A stretch of DNA of 50,095 nucleotides from NCBI GenBank assembly GCA_004028745.1, contig RAZP01000013.1, positions 1 through 50,095 on the forward strand, given 5' to 3'. Position 1 is the stretch's first letter. Every line of letters starts with the position of its first letter. Below the pieces are notes generated by a model. The model had not been told where the DNA came from, did not search any database, and saw nothing but the letters and a program-made list of their open reading frames with translations. The position numbers were made by a program, and so were the translations under genes. This document shows positions 33,294 through 41,452 of this stretch, piece after piece. The DNA comes from Prosthecochloris sp. (GTDB lineage Bacteria; Bacteroidota; Chlorobiia; Chlorobiales; Chlorobiaceae).

Positions 33294-34517
33294 CTAACTG
33301 AGTTTTACGGCAAGTGCTGTAAGGTGGTTTTTGAGAGACTGGTTTTTTTTTAAGCCGATTTTTTTATGCATGCGGTATCTGATGCTTTCCATGCCGCGTT
33401 TGGAAATTCCATAATAGTCGGCAATATCAGTATTGTCGTAGTTGAGCTTGATCAACAGGCAGATTTTGAGCTCTCTTTTGTTGAGGTTGGGATGTTTGCG
33501 CTGAAGCAGTGTAAGGAAGGCAGAATCGGTTGAGGTGAGCGGTAGTCCGATTATTACTTCGTTTTGTTCGGTTTCCAAAAGTGTGTCGCAGATTTCCAGA
33601 ATCCGTTTTTTGTTTTCAGGGTTTATGGCAGGGTCGATAATGTCGAGCATGAGCTCTTTCAGTGTATAACTATGATTGTTTGGCACGGTCCCGATCTGTC
33701 GAGATTCGCTTTTTCTAAATGAAAGCTTTTTTCCAAGTTCTGATTTTTCCTTCTCAAACAGCACCAGGAGCCTCTGCTTTTCATCCTCGATGAATGAAAT
33801 CCTGGCATCCATGCTTTTTGTTTTTTCAGCATATATGCTCCACAGGTTCCTTTTCTTTTTTTTATAAAATGCCTCCAGTCCGGCAAGGTCTTCCTGCATA
33901 AGCGAAAGTGCGCTGAAAAATGGGTAGAGTTCATGGTTCGGAGGGGGGAGATGGATTTTCTGTCCCAGCATATTAAGCCATCCGATCCTTGCTGCAGCCT
34001 CAATAAATTTATTTTTCAGCTCTTCGTATTCATCATTTTCGTCACCTTTAACTGCTGTAGAATTTCCGAATTCAAAGTTGTGAATTATCTGCAAGGCATT
34101 TTTGTAGTCTTTGGCAAGATGAAGCTTCATAAAGGAGGGCATAATTGCCTGTATGCTTTCCGCCGTATTCAGGAATTCCGGTATAATGTTGTAGAAAACA
34201 GCACTGTGCAAAGGCGGCTGGCTGTTGTACAGAAAGTTTACTATGCCACGCTTGTACGGATAAGCGATTCCTTTTACTCGATTCAGATTCCAGATGACAT
34301 GAAACGGTTTGCCTTTGAGTCCGGAGTTTTCAAGAACTTTCATGACGAGATCTCCTTCAAAGTGCTCGAGTATTACCGGCTCAATCGAGTCCACCCATAT
34401 AAAAAGAATATTCCTGCCGATTCTTTTTATACGGGTTGAATATTGTTTGGCTGGATTACGGAAAACCCAACGGGGGTTTGATATGATTTCCTCTCCGGAA
34501 ACCTTGCAGCGTTCCAT
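33294..34517 (-). CDS. LuxR-type HTH regulator of a four-paralogue array (copy 3)
   Basis: 407 residues. N-terminal CKVSGEEIISNPRW, then IWNLNRVKGIAYPYKRGIVN, AVFYNIIPEFLNTAESIQAI and a degenerate fourth strand (KLHLAKDYKNALQII). The link is AARIGWLNMLGQKIHLPP. The coiled coil is the most divergent of the set. The HTH (LNKRELKICLLIKLNYDNTD, ISKRGMESIRYRMHKKIGL) is intact. It is separated from copy 2 by 180 bases and from copy 4 by 285 bases containing an inverted-end element, so it may have its own promoter. Confidence 0.8.
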   Translation of the reverse strand: MERCKVSGEEIISNPRWVFRNPAKQYSTRIKRIGRNILFIWVDSIEPVILEHFEGDLVMKVLENSGLKGKPFHVIWNLNRVKGIAYPYKRGIVNFLYNSQPPLHSAVFYNIIPEFLNTAESIQAIMPSFMKLHLAKDYKNALQIIHNFEFGNSTAVKGDENDEYEELKNKFIEAAARIGWLNMLGQKIHLPPPNHELYPFFSALSLMQEDLAGLEAFYKKKKRNLWSIYAEKTKSMDARISFIEDEKQRLLVLFEKEKSELGKKLSFRKSESRQIGTVPNNHSYTLKELMLDIIDPAINPENKKRILEICDTLLETEQNEVIIGLPLTSTDSAFLTLLQRKHPNLNKRELKICLLIKLNYDNTDIADYYGISKRGMESIRYRMHKKIGLKKNQSLKNHLTALAVKLS

Positions 34518-34586
34518 GGCGGTGCTTTTAAGGATGTTATGTCGAGGCAGAGATGTATTTCAGACCGAAAAAATTGCAGTACTAAT

Positions 34587-34728
34587 GGGCACCTCTATTA
34601 ATTTGTTGCGCACCATGATTACGTCGTTGGGCGGTGCTCGAAATCCTCATGTACTCCGTGTACACTCCGGTTTCTGCGCTCCGTCCGCCTTGTCTTCAGG
34701 TCGCTCACGGCAATTAATAGAGGTTCCC
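34587..34728 (-). repeat. Inverted-end intergenic element, 142-base form (copy 6)
   Basis: GGGCACCTCTATTAATTTG at the left, CAATTAATAGAGGTTCCC at the right. The interior (ttgggcggtgctcgaaatcc; tgcgctccgtccgccttg) is the reverse complement of copy 7, so this copy is inverted relative to the others. It sits between paralogues 3 and 4 of the LuxR-type array. Confidence 0.88.
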
Positions 34729-34802
34729 TAATGCAAATATTTTCGGCCTGCAGTATGGTATGCTAAGATTTACTGACGCTATTGTTGCCGAACGGCCAAT
34801 GT

Positions 34803-36035
34803 TCAGGAACTCGGGGTTGCCAGGTCAGTAAGGTAGCTTTTCAGGGACTGGTGTTTCAAAAGACCGATTTTTTTGTGCATCCGATAACGGATACTTTCCA
34901 TGCCTCGGGTCGAAATTCCTACTGAACGGGCGATATCCCTGGTGTTGTAATTCAACTTTATCAACAGGCAGATACGCAGCTCCCGCTGGTTGAGGTTAGG
35001 GTGCTTTTTCTGAAGTTTTGAAAGAAATTCCGAATCTGTTGTCGTGAGCTCTATGTTGAGTCTTTTTTCGATCATTTCCGTATTGATCATATTTCTGCAG
35101 TTTTCGATCATGATGCTTTTTTTCGCCGTATCAATGTCCAGCGAACTGATCATGTCGAGAAGCTCACGCAACGCTGAAGTTTTTTCTGCGATGGCGGTCG
35201 ATATTCTTGTGAGCTCCATTTCCTGTGTCGCGATTCTGGCAGTAAGTGCTGATTTTTCCTTTTCAAGCTGGGTTTTGAGTTTTTTGTACAGCTCTTTTTG
35301 TGCATTAAGCAGAATGTTTTTTTCCGTAAGTGTTTTTTCTCCCTCCCTTGCGATCTGCTCGAGTTCCCGCTCTTTTTCCTTTACGTTTTCCCGGAGATCA
35401 CCCTGAAGGTTGTCAATTGCCTTGAAAAAGGGAAACAGCTTATCTTCTTCCGGTGGCATATAAATGCTTTGGTCCATCATGTTCATCCAGGAAATCCTGC
35501 CGAGAGTAGCAAGGAATTCTCTTTTCTGGAGCTCATATTTCTCATCTTCCTCACTCTCGAAAATTTCGCTGACAAGTTTACCTGCTTTCCAGTCCAGAAC
35601 AGCGCTTACAGCGTCTGTATAATTTTCTTTAATGAGTACCGGCAGCTGCTCTGGCACCATCGCGGCAAAAGTCTCCGCCATTATGAGGAACTGGGGTTCA
35701 ACGTTGTAGAAAATCACAATGCCGAAAGTGAATGTGGGATTATATATAAGGCTCGCTATCTGTTTTTTATAGGTGAAAGACATGCTGGTAATGTATTTCA
35801 TGTCCCATACAAGACAGATCGGCTTTCCCTCGAGGTTGGAGTCTTCCAGAACAGATCGAAGAAGGTCAATGTCCATGGAATCGAGCGAAATGTTGTGATC
35901 CGTGTCAATGCTGTAAAGAAGAATATCGTCCCCCAGCCGTTTAATGATTTTTTTGTATCCTCCGTCGTTATTGTGGAAAGCCTGCCATTTCTGATTTTCC
36001 GTTATTGGCAGATTTGTTACGGTACAGATATGCAT
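34803..36035 (-). CDS. LuxR-type HTH regulator of a four-paralogue array (copy 4)
   Basis: 410 residues from the ATG at 36035, which matches the other copies; the frame stays open to 36287 but that extension is low-complexity. N-terminal CTVTNLPITENQKW, VWDMKYITSMSFTYKKQIAS, IVIFYNVEPQFLIMAETFAA and VLIKENYTDAVSAVL; link LGRISWMNMMDQSIYMPP; coiled coil; HTH with LNQRELRICLLIKLNYNTRD and STRGMESIRYRMHKKIGL. It is divergent from the phosphatase gene, sharing a 290-base spacer likely to hold both promoters. Confidence 0.82.
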   Translation of the reverse strand: MHICTVTNLPITENQKWQAFHNNDGGYKKIIKRLGDDILLYSIDTDHNISLDSMDIDLLRSVLEDSNLEGKPICLVWDMKYITSMSFTYKKQIASLIYNPTFTFGIVIFYNVEPQFLIMAETFAAMVPEQLPVLIKENYTDAVSAVLDWKAGKLVSEIFESEEDEKYELQKREFLATLGRISWMNMMDQSIYMPPEEDKLFPFFKAIDNLQGDLRENVKEKERELEQIAREGEKTLTEKNILLNAQKELYKKLKTQLEKEKSALTARIATQEMELTRISTAIAEKTSALRELLDMISSLDIDTAKKSIMIENCRNMINTEMIEKRLNIELTTTDSEFLSKLQKKHPNLNQRELRICLLIKLNYNTRDIARSVGISTRGMESIRYRMHKKIGLLKHQSLKSYLTDLATPSS

Positions 36036-36325
36036 GATATGAACAACTAATTGGTTTATGTAAAGTACTGAGTGATGTATTAATCTATCTATAGTATAAG
36101 ATATTCTTTCGGTTTTATTAAAGAAAAAAAACGCGAAATACACGTTAACACGCCACGGGAATGACGTGGGCTGAGGCGTGGAATGTCTTGTTTTTGACGT
36201 GAACGGTTGCTGTACTGTTTTGCTGCAGGAGATCCGGCTGTATGGGAAATACCCAAAGGAGCTTATATTCGTTGTAAGTCCAAGCAACAGGGATTTCCGG
36301 AGATGTAACGATTTCAGGGTTATCT

Positions 36326-36796
36326 ATGAGACATTCCTTACTTTTTGTTTGCTATGAAAACATATGCCGTTCACCTATGGCTGAAGGGGTTTTTTCGAAA
36401 ATGGTGGCTGACCGGAAGCAGGAGGAAATATTTTCCGTGGAATCAGCAGGAACGGTATGTTACCAAAAAGGTGCGGCTCCCGACAGCCGGGCTGTAACTG
36501 CGGCGCTTGCGCACGGAATTGATATATCAGCTCAAAAAGCCTGCTGCATACGGGATCTGGAGCTTGGGCACTATACGAGGATTTTTGCCATGGACGACAA
36601 CAATTTTCAAGAGATTATCCAGTACGGCGGCATGCTCGGGGAGTATCTTCAAGTGTCAAAAGTGGCGGATTATCTGTCGGATCCATTTGCCAGCAGTATT
36701 GAAGACCCTTATTACGGCACAACAGAAGATTTTTTTCGGGTGTTTCGCCAGCTGCATGAAGCATTGGGAAATATCTACGATGAACTACTTCAGTGA
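36326..36796 (+). CDS. Low-molecular-weight protein-tyrosine phosphatase
   Basis: 156 residues. The P-loop VCYENICRSPMAE (about 8-20) is the C-x5-R-S signature with nucleophile Cys9 and Arg15; the usual Gly after the second position is Glu here. The general acid Asp is in the late loop (IEDPYYG). The length is typical. Members dephosphorylate tyrosine-phosphorylated proteins, often in exopolysaccharide control, or arsenate; no arsenic genes are adjacent. It overlaps the lipid-kinase-like gene by four bases. Confidence 0.9.
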   Translation: MRHSLLFVCYENICRSPMAEGVFSKMVADRKQEEIFSVESAGTVCYQKGAAPDSRAVTAALAHGIDISAQKACCIRDLELGHYTRIFAMDDNNFQEIIQYGGMLGEYLQVSKVADYLSDPFASSIEDPYYGTTEDFFRVFRQLHEALGNIYDELLQ

Positions 36797-37692
36797 ACCG
36801 GTACACTACGTTTATTGTTAACCCTGCCGCAAACAAAGGGCGGGCGGCCTGTATGAAGGATATACTGCAAAATGCGGTAAAGATGCAGCATGATGCTGTG
36901 GTGTATTGTAGCGAGTATGCGGGGCATGCATTGGAAATTGCCCGAAAGGCTCTTGGTGACAGCCGGGCGGTGGTTGCCTGCGGTGGGGACGGAACGGCTC
37001 ATGAGATTGCAAATGTTCTGGCTTTTTCGGATGTGAGTCTGGGGATTCTGCCTTCGGGTTCTGCAAACGATTTCATGAAATCGCTCGACCATCAGTTTGC
37101 CCGTGATTATCCTTTCGATGCATATCTCCGGGCTGACTCCGTAAAGGTCGATATGGGCAGGGTGTATGCAGGAGGAAAATTCCAGCGGTATTTTCTGAAT
37201 TCTCTCGGTCTCGGTTTCACGGGACGAATAGCCCGCAAGGTTAGCCAGACAAACTGGTTGAAAGGTGAGCTGACTTACCTTAATGCATTGTTTAGTGTGC
37301 TTTTAGGTTATAAACCGCCAAAAATGCATATTAAGCTCATTACGCCGGATACATCCATTGAAATACATGAGCCGGTATTTGCCTTTTCGGTTGGAAACGG
37401 ACGCGTTGAGGGGGGGAAATTTCGAATCGCTCCTGAAGCTGAAATCAATGACGGTCTCCTTGATGTCTGTATTTTAAAAGCGGTTCCGAAAGCAAAGTTT
37501 ATTACATACGCTCTGAAATATATGCGAGGTACCCAGATTTTTGATTCTCAGGTTATATACTCCAAAGTCAGGGAGGTTGAGCTTGAGTTACCTGAGCCTG
37601 ATGTGATGCACATGGACGGTGAAGTGTTTGAAAATATTCAAGGAAAGATCAGGGTCGAAAGTGTTCCTGCTTCCATAAAGGTTCTTTGTTAA
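36793..37692 (+). CDS. Diacylglycerol/lipid kinase family protein (YegS-like)
   Basis: 299 residues. FIVNPAANKGRA (phosphate loop), VVACGGDGTAHEIANVL (GGDGT nucleotide motif) and LGILPSGSANDFMKSLD mark the DAGK catalytic domain; the C-terminal beta-rich half with FSVGNGRVEGGKFRIAPEAE and DGLLDVCIL completes the lipid-kinase fold. It probably phosphorylates a membrane lipid such as diacylglycerol or a phosphatidylglycerol-type substrate. Coupled (ATGA overlap) to the phosphatase gene upstream. Followed by a spacer with copy 7 of the inverted-end element. Confidence 0.92.
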   Translation: MNRYTTFIVNPAANKGRAACMKDILQNAVKMQHDAVVYCSEYAGHALEIARKALGDSRAVVACGGDGTAHEIANVLAFSDVSLGILPSGSANDFMKSLDHQFARDYPFDAYLRADSVKVDMGRVYAGGKFQRYFLNSLGLGFTGRIARKVSQTNWLKGELTYLNALFSVLLGYKPPKMHIKLITPDTSIEIHEPVFAFSVGNGRVEGGKFRIAPEAEINDGLLDVCILKAVPKAKFITYALKYMRGTQIFDSQVIYSKVREVELELPEPDVMHMDGEVFENIQGKIRVESVPASIKVLC

Positions 37693-37757
37693 GGAAAAAG
37701 CCTGGAACAAGAAGCCAGCTGTTCGTGATTTGTTGATTCGTTTGTGGAGAAATGCAA

Positions 37758-37899
37758 GGGCACCTCTATTAATTGTCGTGAGCGACGTGAAGACAAGGCG
37801 GACGGAGCGCAGAAACCGGAGTGTACACAGAGTACATGAGGATTTCGAGCACCGCCCAACGAAGTATTCGGGTCGCGCAACAAATTAATAGAGGTGCCC
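37758..37899 (+). repeat. Inverted-end intergenic element, 142-base form (copy 7)
   Basis: GGGCACCTCTATTAATTGTC left and CAAATTAATAGAGGTGCCC right. The full interior includes acaaggcggacggagcgcag, agtacatgaggatttcgag and accgcccaacgaagt. A second partial end (aaatagaggtaccct, 37901-37915) follows immediately, as if another copy once abutted it. Confidence 0.9.
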
Positions 37900-37964
37900 T
37901 AAATAGAGGTACCCTTACATGCAGTCGGGAAACAGACGGTAAGGATTGAAACAACTTTCGAGCT

Positions 37965-39218
37965 ATGCAGATCGTCATATTCGAGGATGAGGCGGTTCAC
38001 AGGTTTCGGCCGCTGGTGCATTTCAAGCCTGTATACTGTCTCTATACCGGATGCAGGACTGTTCTGCAGAAATTTCGCTTTCATTTGGGGCCCGATATTC
38101 CTGTTTCCTGTCACCTTCGGCGTTATCTGGAGCCGGTTTATCGTGATCATTTCCCTGTTTTTCAGCATAATGGCGACCCGGAAAAAGATATTCTGCTGGT
38201 AAACGGCAGGCTGTTATGTGATGCGGGGGCCGCAGATGTAATACTTCACAATCAGCCCGCTCCCGGACAGTGTATTCTGCAGAGAGGCGACCTGGTTTTT
38301 GCGAGAGTGGATGCGGCGCGTGTTGCGGCTCCGGGAGGAGCATTGCCTGATTATATCGATACGGACCTGCTTGCCGCGGAGTCTGAGATAATCGAGTCAG
38401 AAAGTTTCAGGCTGCTGCGAAACATCTGGGACCTGGTTGCTTTTCACGCGGAAGAGCTTGAAAGTGAAGCAGAAACACTGAAGCTGGGGATGATTTCCGG
38501 CAGGGTATCCCCCCGTGCCGGACTGGAGAACCCCGGGAATATATTTGTCGGGGAGGGGGCTGTAATCAAATCGGGGGCTGTTCTGGACGCGGAGGCGGGC
38601 TTTGTTTATGTGAGCTCTGGTGCGGTAGTAGAACCTCAGGCTGTTCTTGCGGGAAATGTTTTTATCGGCGAATCGGCAAATGTAAAAACAGGGGCAAATC
38701 TGCACAGTAATGTTGTCATCGGGAGTGTTTCCAAAACAGGGGGTGAGATAGAGGATTCAATTGTCGAGCCCTATGCGAACAAACAGCATGATGGTTTTCT
38801 TGGTCATTCCTATCTATCTTCATGGTGCAACCTTGGGGCGGGTACCAATACATCGGATTTAAGGAACAATTACGGGAAAGTCAGGCTCAACATTGAGGGA
38901 ATTGAGGTCCAGACCGGGGAACGGTTCCTTGGGCTGCTGATGGGAGAGCATACCAAATGCTCGATTAACTCGATGTTCAATACCGGAACTATTGCCGGTA
39001 CCTCCACAAATATTTTCGGCAGCGGATTTCCTCCCAAAAACATACCTTCTTTTGCATGGGGGGGAGGAAGAGCGGGTTTTCAGCGCTATGACATAGAAAA
39101 AGCTCTCGAAACTGCACGGATCGTCATGTCCCGCAGGAATATTAGGATGAGCGCAGCGTATGAAAAAATGTTCCGTCATGTTGCGGCTTTTGAACAGGGA
39201 AGAGAAGGGTCAGTATAA
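37965..39218 (+). CDS. GlmU-like sugar-nucleotidyltransferase with left-handed beta-helix
   Basis: 417 residues. The N-terminal half (~1-190) resembles the NTP_transf_4-type domain of Bacteroidetes/Chlorobi GlmU-like proteins rather than classical GlmU. The C-terminal half (~195-390) is a hexapeptide-repeat left-handed beta-helix (NIFVGEGAVIKSGAVLDAEA; GNVFIGESANVKTGANLHS) with the GHSYLSSWCNLGAGTNTSDL acetyltransferase-like motif. It probably takes part in nucleotide-sugar or cell-envelope polysaccharide synthesis; the substrate is not known. ATG start 37965 follows GAGCT. Confidence 0.82.
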   Translation: MQIVIFEDEAVHRFRPLVHFKPVYCLYTGCRTVLQKFRFHLGPDIPVSCHLRRYLEPVYRDHFPVFQHNGDPEKDILLVNGRLLCDAGAADVILHNQPAPGQCILQRGDLVFARVDAARVAAPGGALPDYIDTDLLAAESEIIESESFRLLRNIWDLVAFHAEELESEAETLKLGMISGRVSPRAGLENPGNIFVGEGAVIKSGAVLDAEAGFVYVSSGAVVEPQAVLAGNVFIGESANVKTGANLHSNVVIGSVSKTGGEIEDSIVEPYANKQHDGFLGHSYLSSWCNLGAGTNTSDLRNNYGKVRLNIEGIEVQTGERFLGLLMGEHTKCSINSMFNTGTIAGTSTNIFGSGFPPKNIPSFAWGGGRAGFQRYDIEKALETARIVMSRRNIRMSAAYEKMFRHVAAFEQGREGSV

Positions 39219-39267
39219 AACAGCTTAACAATTCAACGGGTCAACATTTTTAACATACACGTCATCA

Positions 39268-39831
39268 ATGATTCTTGTAATAGATAATTACGATTCATTC
39301 ACCTATAATCTCGTACAGTATATGGGCGAGCTGGGGGCTCATGTTGAGGTATATCGCAATGACGAAATTCAAGTAGAGGAGGTGCTTGACCGGAGGCCTG
39401 AAAAGATAGTGATTTCACCAGGACCCGGAACACCTGAGGATGCGGGAATATCCGTCCCGCTGATCAAGTCCGTTCAGGGCAGCATACCACTTCTCGGTGT
39501 CTGTCTGGGCCACCAGGCCATTGGGGATGCCCTGGGAGGCAGGGTGGTCCGGGCCGCAGATATCATGCATGGAAAGACGTCTCCAATTTATCATGATAAC
39601 GATGGAATATTTGCAGGAATAGAAAATCCTTTTATAGCAACACGCTATCATTCGCTTATCGTTGAGAGAGAAGGCCTGCCCGGCGCGTTGACAGTTCGGG
39701 CATGGACCGATGACGGGGTTATTATGGGGATGGATTGCCGCAGAAAACTTCTTTACGGGGTTCAGTTTCACCCGGAATCGATCATGACCAGTGAAGGGAA
39801 GAATATCATCAAAAATTTTCTTGAACTCTGA
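39268..39831 (+). CDS. trpG: Anthranilate / aminodeoxychorismate synthase glutamine amidotransferase subunit
   Basis: 187 residues, class I glutamine amidotransferase. Cys79 in GVCLGHQAIG is the nucleophile, with His168 and Glu170 in VQFHPESI completing the triad; MILVIDNYDSFTYNLVQYMG and SPGPGTPEDAG are hallmark motifs. It supplies ammonia for anthranilate (tryptophan) or 4-amino-4-deoxychorismate (folate) synthesis. No trpE or pabB is adjacent, so it may serve both routes; trpG is the family name most often used. Five bases separate it from the LOG-family gene. Confidence 0.92.
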   Translation: MILVIDNYDSFTYNLVQYMGELGAHVEVYRNDEIQVEEVLDRRPEKIVISPGPGTPEDAGISVPLIKSVQGSIPLLGVCLGHQAIGDALGGRVVRAADIMHGKTSPIYHDNDGIFAGIENPFIATRYHSLIVEREGLPGALTVRAWTDDGVIMGMDCRRKLLYGVQFHPESIMTSEGKNIIKNFLEL

Positions 39832-39836
39832 TCGAT

Positions 39837-40574
39837 ATGCCTGCTGCCGGAAAAACATCCAAAAGAAAAGACTCAGGGAAACTGAAAGTTCAGCCGCCGG
39901 ATAAAAGGTTTTCCCTCCAGACCGATTTTGCGGGTGACGGGTGGCGGGTTTTCAAAATCATGGCTGAGTTCGTGAACGGATTTGAAAAAATGTCCGATAC
40001 CGGCCCTGCAGTGACCGTGTTCGGCTCGACAAGGGTGGCTCCTGAAAATATGGAATACAGGCTGGCTGAAGAGATGGGCCGGCGCCTTGCAGAGCAGGGG
40101 TTTTCGGTGATTACTGGGGGCGGTCCGGGTGTTATGGAGGCGGCAAACAAGGGTGCACAGCAAGCTGGGGGAGTATCGATAGGTTTTAATATCGAACTTC
40201 CCAATCAACAGCACCCTAACCCATTTATCGACCAAGACAGATTGTTAACCTTTCAATACTTTTTTGTTCGAAAGGTTATGTTTCTAAAATATTCCCAGGC
40301 CTTTATCGTTCTCCCTGGAGGTTTCGGAACAATGGATGAGTTTTCAGAAGCGGCTACGCTCATACAGACACAGAAAAGCAGCTGCTTTCCAGTAATATTG
40401 ATGGGTAGCGGTTACTGGGAAGATTTTTATCGCTGGATGCAGGAGACCATGTTTAAAGAAAAAAGATATATTGCGAAAAAGGAGCTGGATTTTATTTTTC
40501 TGGAGGATGATCCGGAAAAAGTTATCGAGATTATCAAGAGTTTTTATCCGGGAGGGTACAAGCTGAATTTTTAA
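39837..40574 (+). CDS. LOG-family protein (TIGR00730-type nucleotide-binding fold)
   Basis: 245 residues. A basic Lys-rich N-terminus (about 1-30) is followed by the Rossmann-like LOG fold with VTVFGSTRVAPEN, VITGGGPGVMEAANKGAQQA and the active-site signature VLPGGFGTMDEFSE (PGGxGTxxE). Family members release cytokinin-type bases from nucleoside 5'-monophosphates or act as general nucleotide 5'-monophosphate hydrolases. The role in green sulfur bacteria is unknown. It is probably co-transcribed with trpG. Confidence 0.9.
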   Translation: MPAAGKTSKRKDSGKLKVQPPDKRFSLQTDFAGDGWRVFKIMAEFVNGFEKMSDTGPAVTVFGSTRVAPENMEYRLAEEMGRRLAEQGFSVITGGGPGVMEAANKGAQQAGGVSIGFNIELPNQQHPNPFIDQDRLLTFQYFFVRKVMFLKYSQAFIVLPGGFGTMDEFSEAATLIQTQKSSCFPVILMGSGYWEDFYRWMQETMFKEKRYIAKKELDFIFLEDDPEKVIEIIKSFYPGGYKLNF

Positions 40575-40582
40575 TGCCCACG

Positions 40583-40804
40583 TCAAGCGCTTTTCTTCCT
40601 GAAGATACCTCTTTGTTTATCAACCATGATGCGGGTGCAATGTAAGCCCATATTGGTCATCGCCTTGCATCCATCTGCGCCGCAGGTGCAAGCTCGTCGC
40701 TTGGAATGCTTGGCAATTGTTTTCAAAGAAATGCAGCAAGTAAAGTCTTCAGGGCGGAACAGGTTAATCTTGTTTTTTGTTTTAACAATTGTTATTTCGC
40801 TCAA
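40583..40804 (-). CDS. Possible small cysteine-rich protein
   Basis: 73 residues from a TTG at 40804, with Cys/His clusters (FTCCISLKTIAKHSKRRACT, then CGADGCKAMTNMGLHC). The spacing suggests a metal-binding fold, but no family is recognised. The start is weak and the frame lies in a 530-base spacer convergent with the LOG gene, so it may be chance or a remnant. Confidence 0.3.
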   Translation of the reverse strand: MSEITIVKTKNKINLFRPEDFTCCISLKTIAKHSKRRACTCGADGCKAMTNMGLHCTRIMVDKQRGIFRKKSA

Positions 40805-40852
40805 TAGTCGTTTTTGTCAATTGAATAGCTTAGTATACGTAAGGCTACTTTT

Positions 40853-40996
40853 ATTGATTGTCGTGAGTCCCGATTCCATCGGGATACAAGGCGGACGGAG
40901 CCCCGACAATGTCGGGGTAAACTTCAAAACCGGAGTGTCCCGGCTTGTCGGGACAACGAAGTAATCATGGTGCGCAACAAATAAATAGAGGTGTCC
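40853..40996 (+). repeat. Inverted-end intergenic element with nested palindromes (copy 8)
   Basis: GGCTACTTTTATTGATTGTC left, CAAATAAATAGAGGTGTCC right. The interior carries three inner palindromes (tcccgattccatcggga, ccccgacaatgtcgggg, tcccggcttgtcggga) absent from most copies, so hairpin modules have been added within the element. Confidence 0.8.
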
Positions 40997-41024
40997 ATAA
41001 TTGAGGATTTTTTTATTAATTAAT

Positions 41025-41044
41025 TCACACTGAACTCAGTGTGA
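41025..41044. promoter_or_regulatory. Palindromic operator candidate upstream of the HTH regulator
   Basis: TCACACTG-aact-CAGTGTGA, a perfect 8-bp inverted repeat with a 4-base centre, lies 62 bases before the regulator's start and follows an AT-rich tract. The size and symmetry fit a dimeric HTH protein; autoregulation is inferred. Confidence 0.45.
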
Positions 41045-41105
41045 CAGATGACCTGGAGGAGCAAGCCGTAAGGTCGTTATTTGAAATAATACAATAGAAC
41101 GCATA

Positions 41106-41444
41106 GTGATTTTTCCATGTGAAAAGGCTGTCTGGTATAATCTTCCCCAGATACGGGCGGATATAGCAGCAGGGCTGGTAAAAACAGGTATGACCCAATC
41201 ACAAGCTGCAAAAAAACTTGGTGTAACCCCGGCGGCAGTCTCGCAGTATCTCAATAAAAAAAGAGGACAACAGCCGGTAAAGAGCAAGCCGTATCTCGAG
41301 GAGATAGACAACGCTGTCCGGCAAATAGTCGAGGGTGCAAGCTCACAAGAGCTACAGTCAATAGTTTGCAACTGCTGTCATATCATAACGGCTGAAACAT
41401 CAGAAGAGAACAGTCAGTGTCATGATAATGCAATGCAGGATTAG
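41106..41444 (+). CDS. COG2522-like XRE-family transcriptional regulator
   Basis: 112 residues from a GTG start. MIFPCEKAVWYNLPQIRADI followed by MTQSQAAKKLGVTPAAVSQY and LNKKRG is the compact HTH of the COG2522 group, common in archaea and some anaerobes. The C-terminal tail has a CNCC cluster (about 90-93) and further Cys/His, suggesting metal, Fe-S or redox sensing. It is eight bases upstream of ccsB, so it probably controls, or responds with, the cytochrome c maturation genes. Confidence 0.8.
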   Translation: MIFPCEKAVWYNLPQIRADIAAGLVKTGMTQSQAAKKLGVTPAAVSQYLNKKRGQQPVKSKPYLEEIDNAVRQIVEGASSQELQSIVCNCCHIITAETSEENSQCHDNAMQD

Positions 41445-41452
41445 TAGGGATT

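Noticed and set aside
35298..36050. 250-residue plus-strand frame opposite LuxR-type copy 4
   Set aside because: Shadow of the minus-strand gene, which has paralogues at three other positions in the same frame.
37689..37883. Small minus-strand ORF with GARNPHVLCVHSGFCAPSAL
   Set aside because: Translation of inverted-end element copy 7; similar short hypothetical proteins are artefacts of the repeat.
40626..40964. 112-residue plus-strand frame after the LOG gene
   Set aside because: It runs into repeat copy 8 and has no recognisable domain; the minus-strand Cys-rich frame is slightly more plausible.
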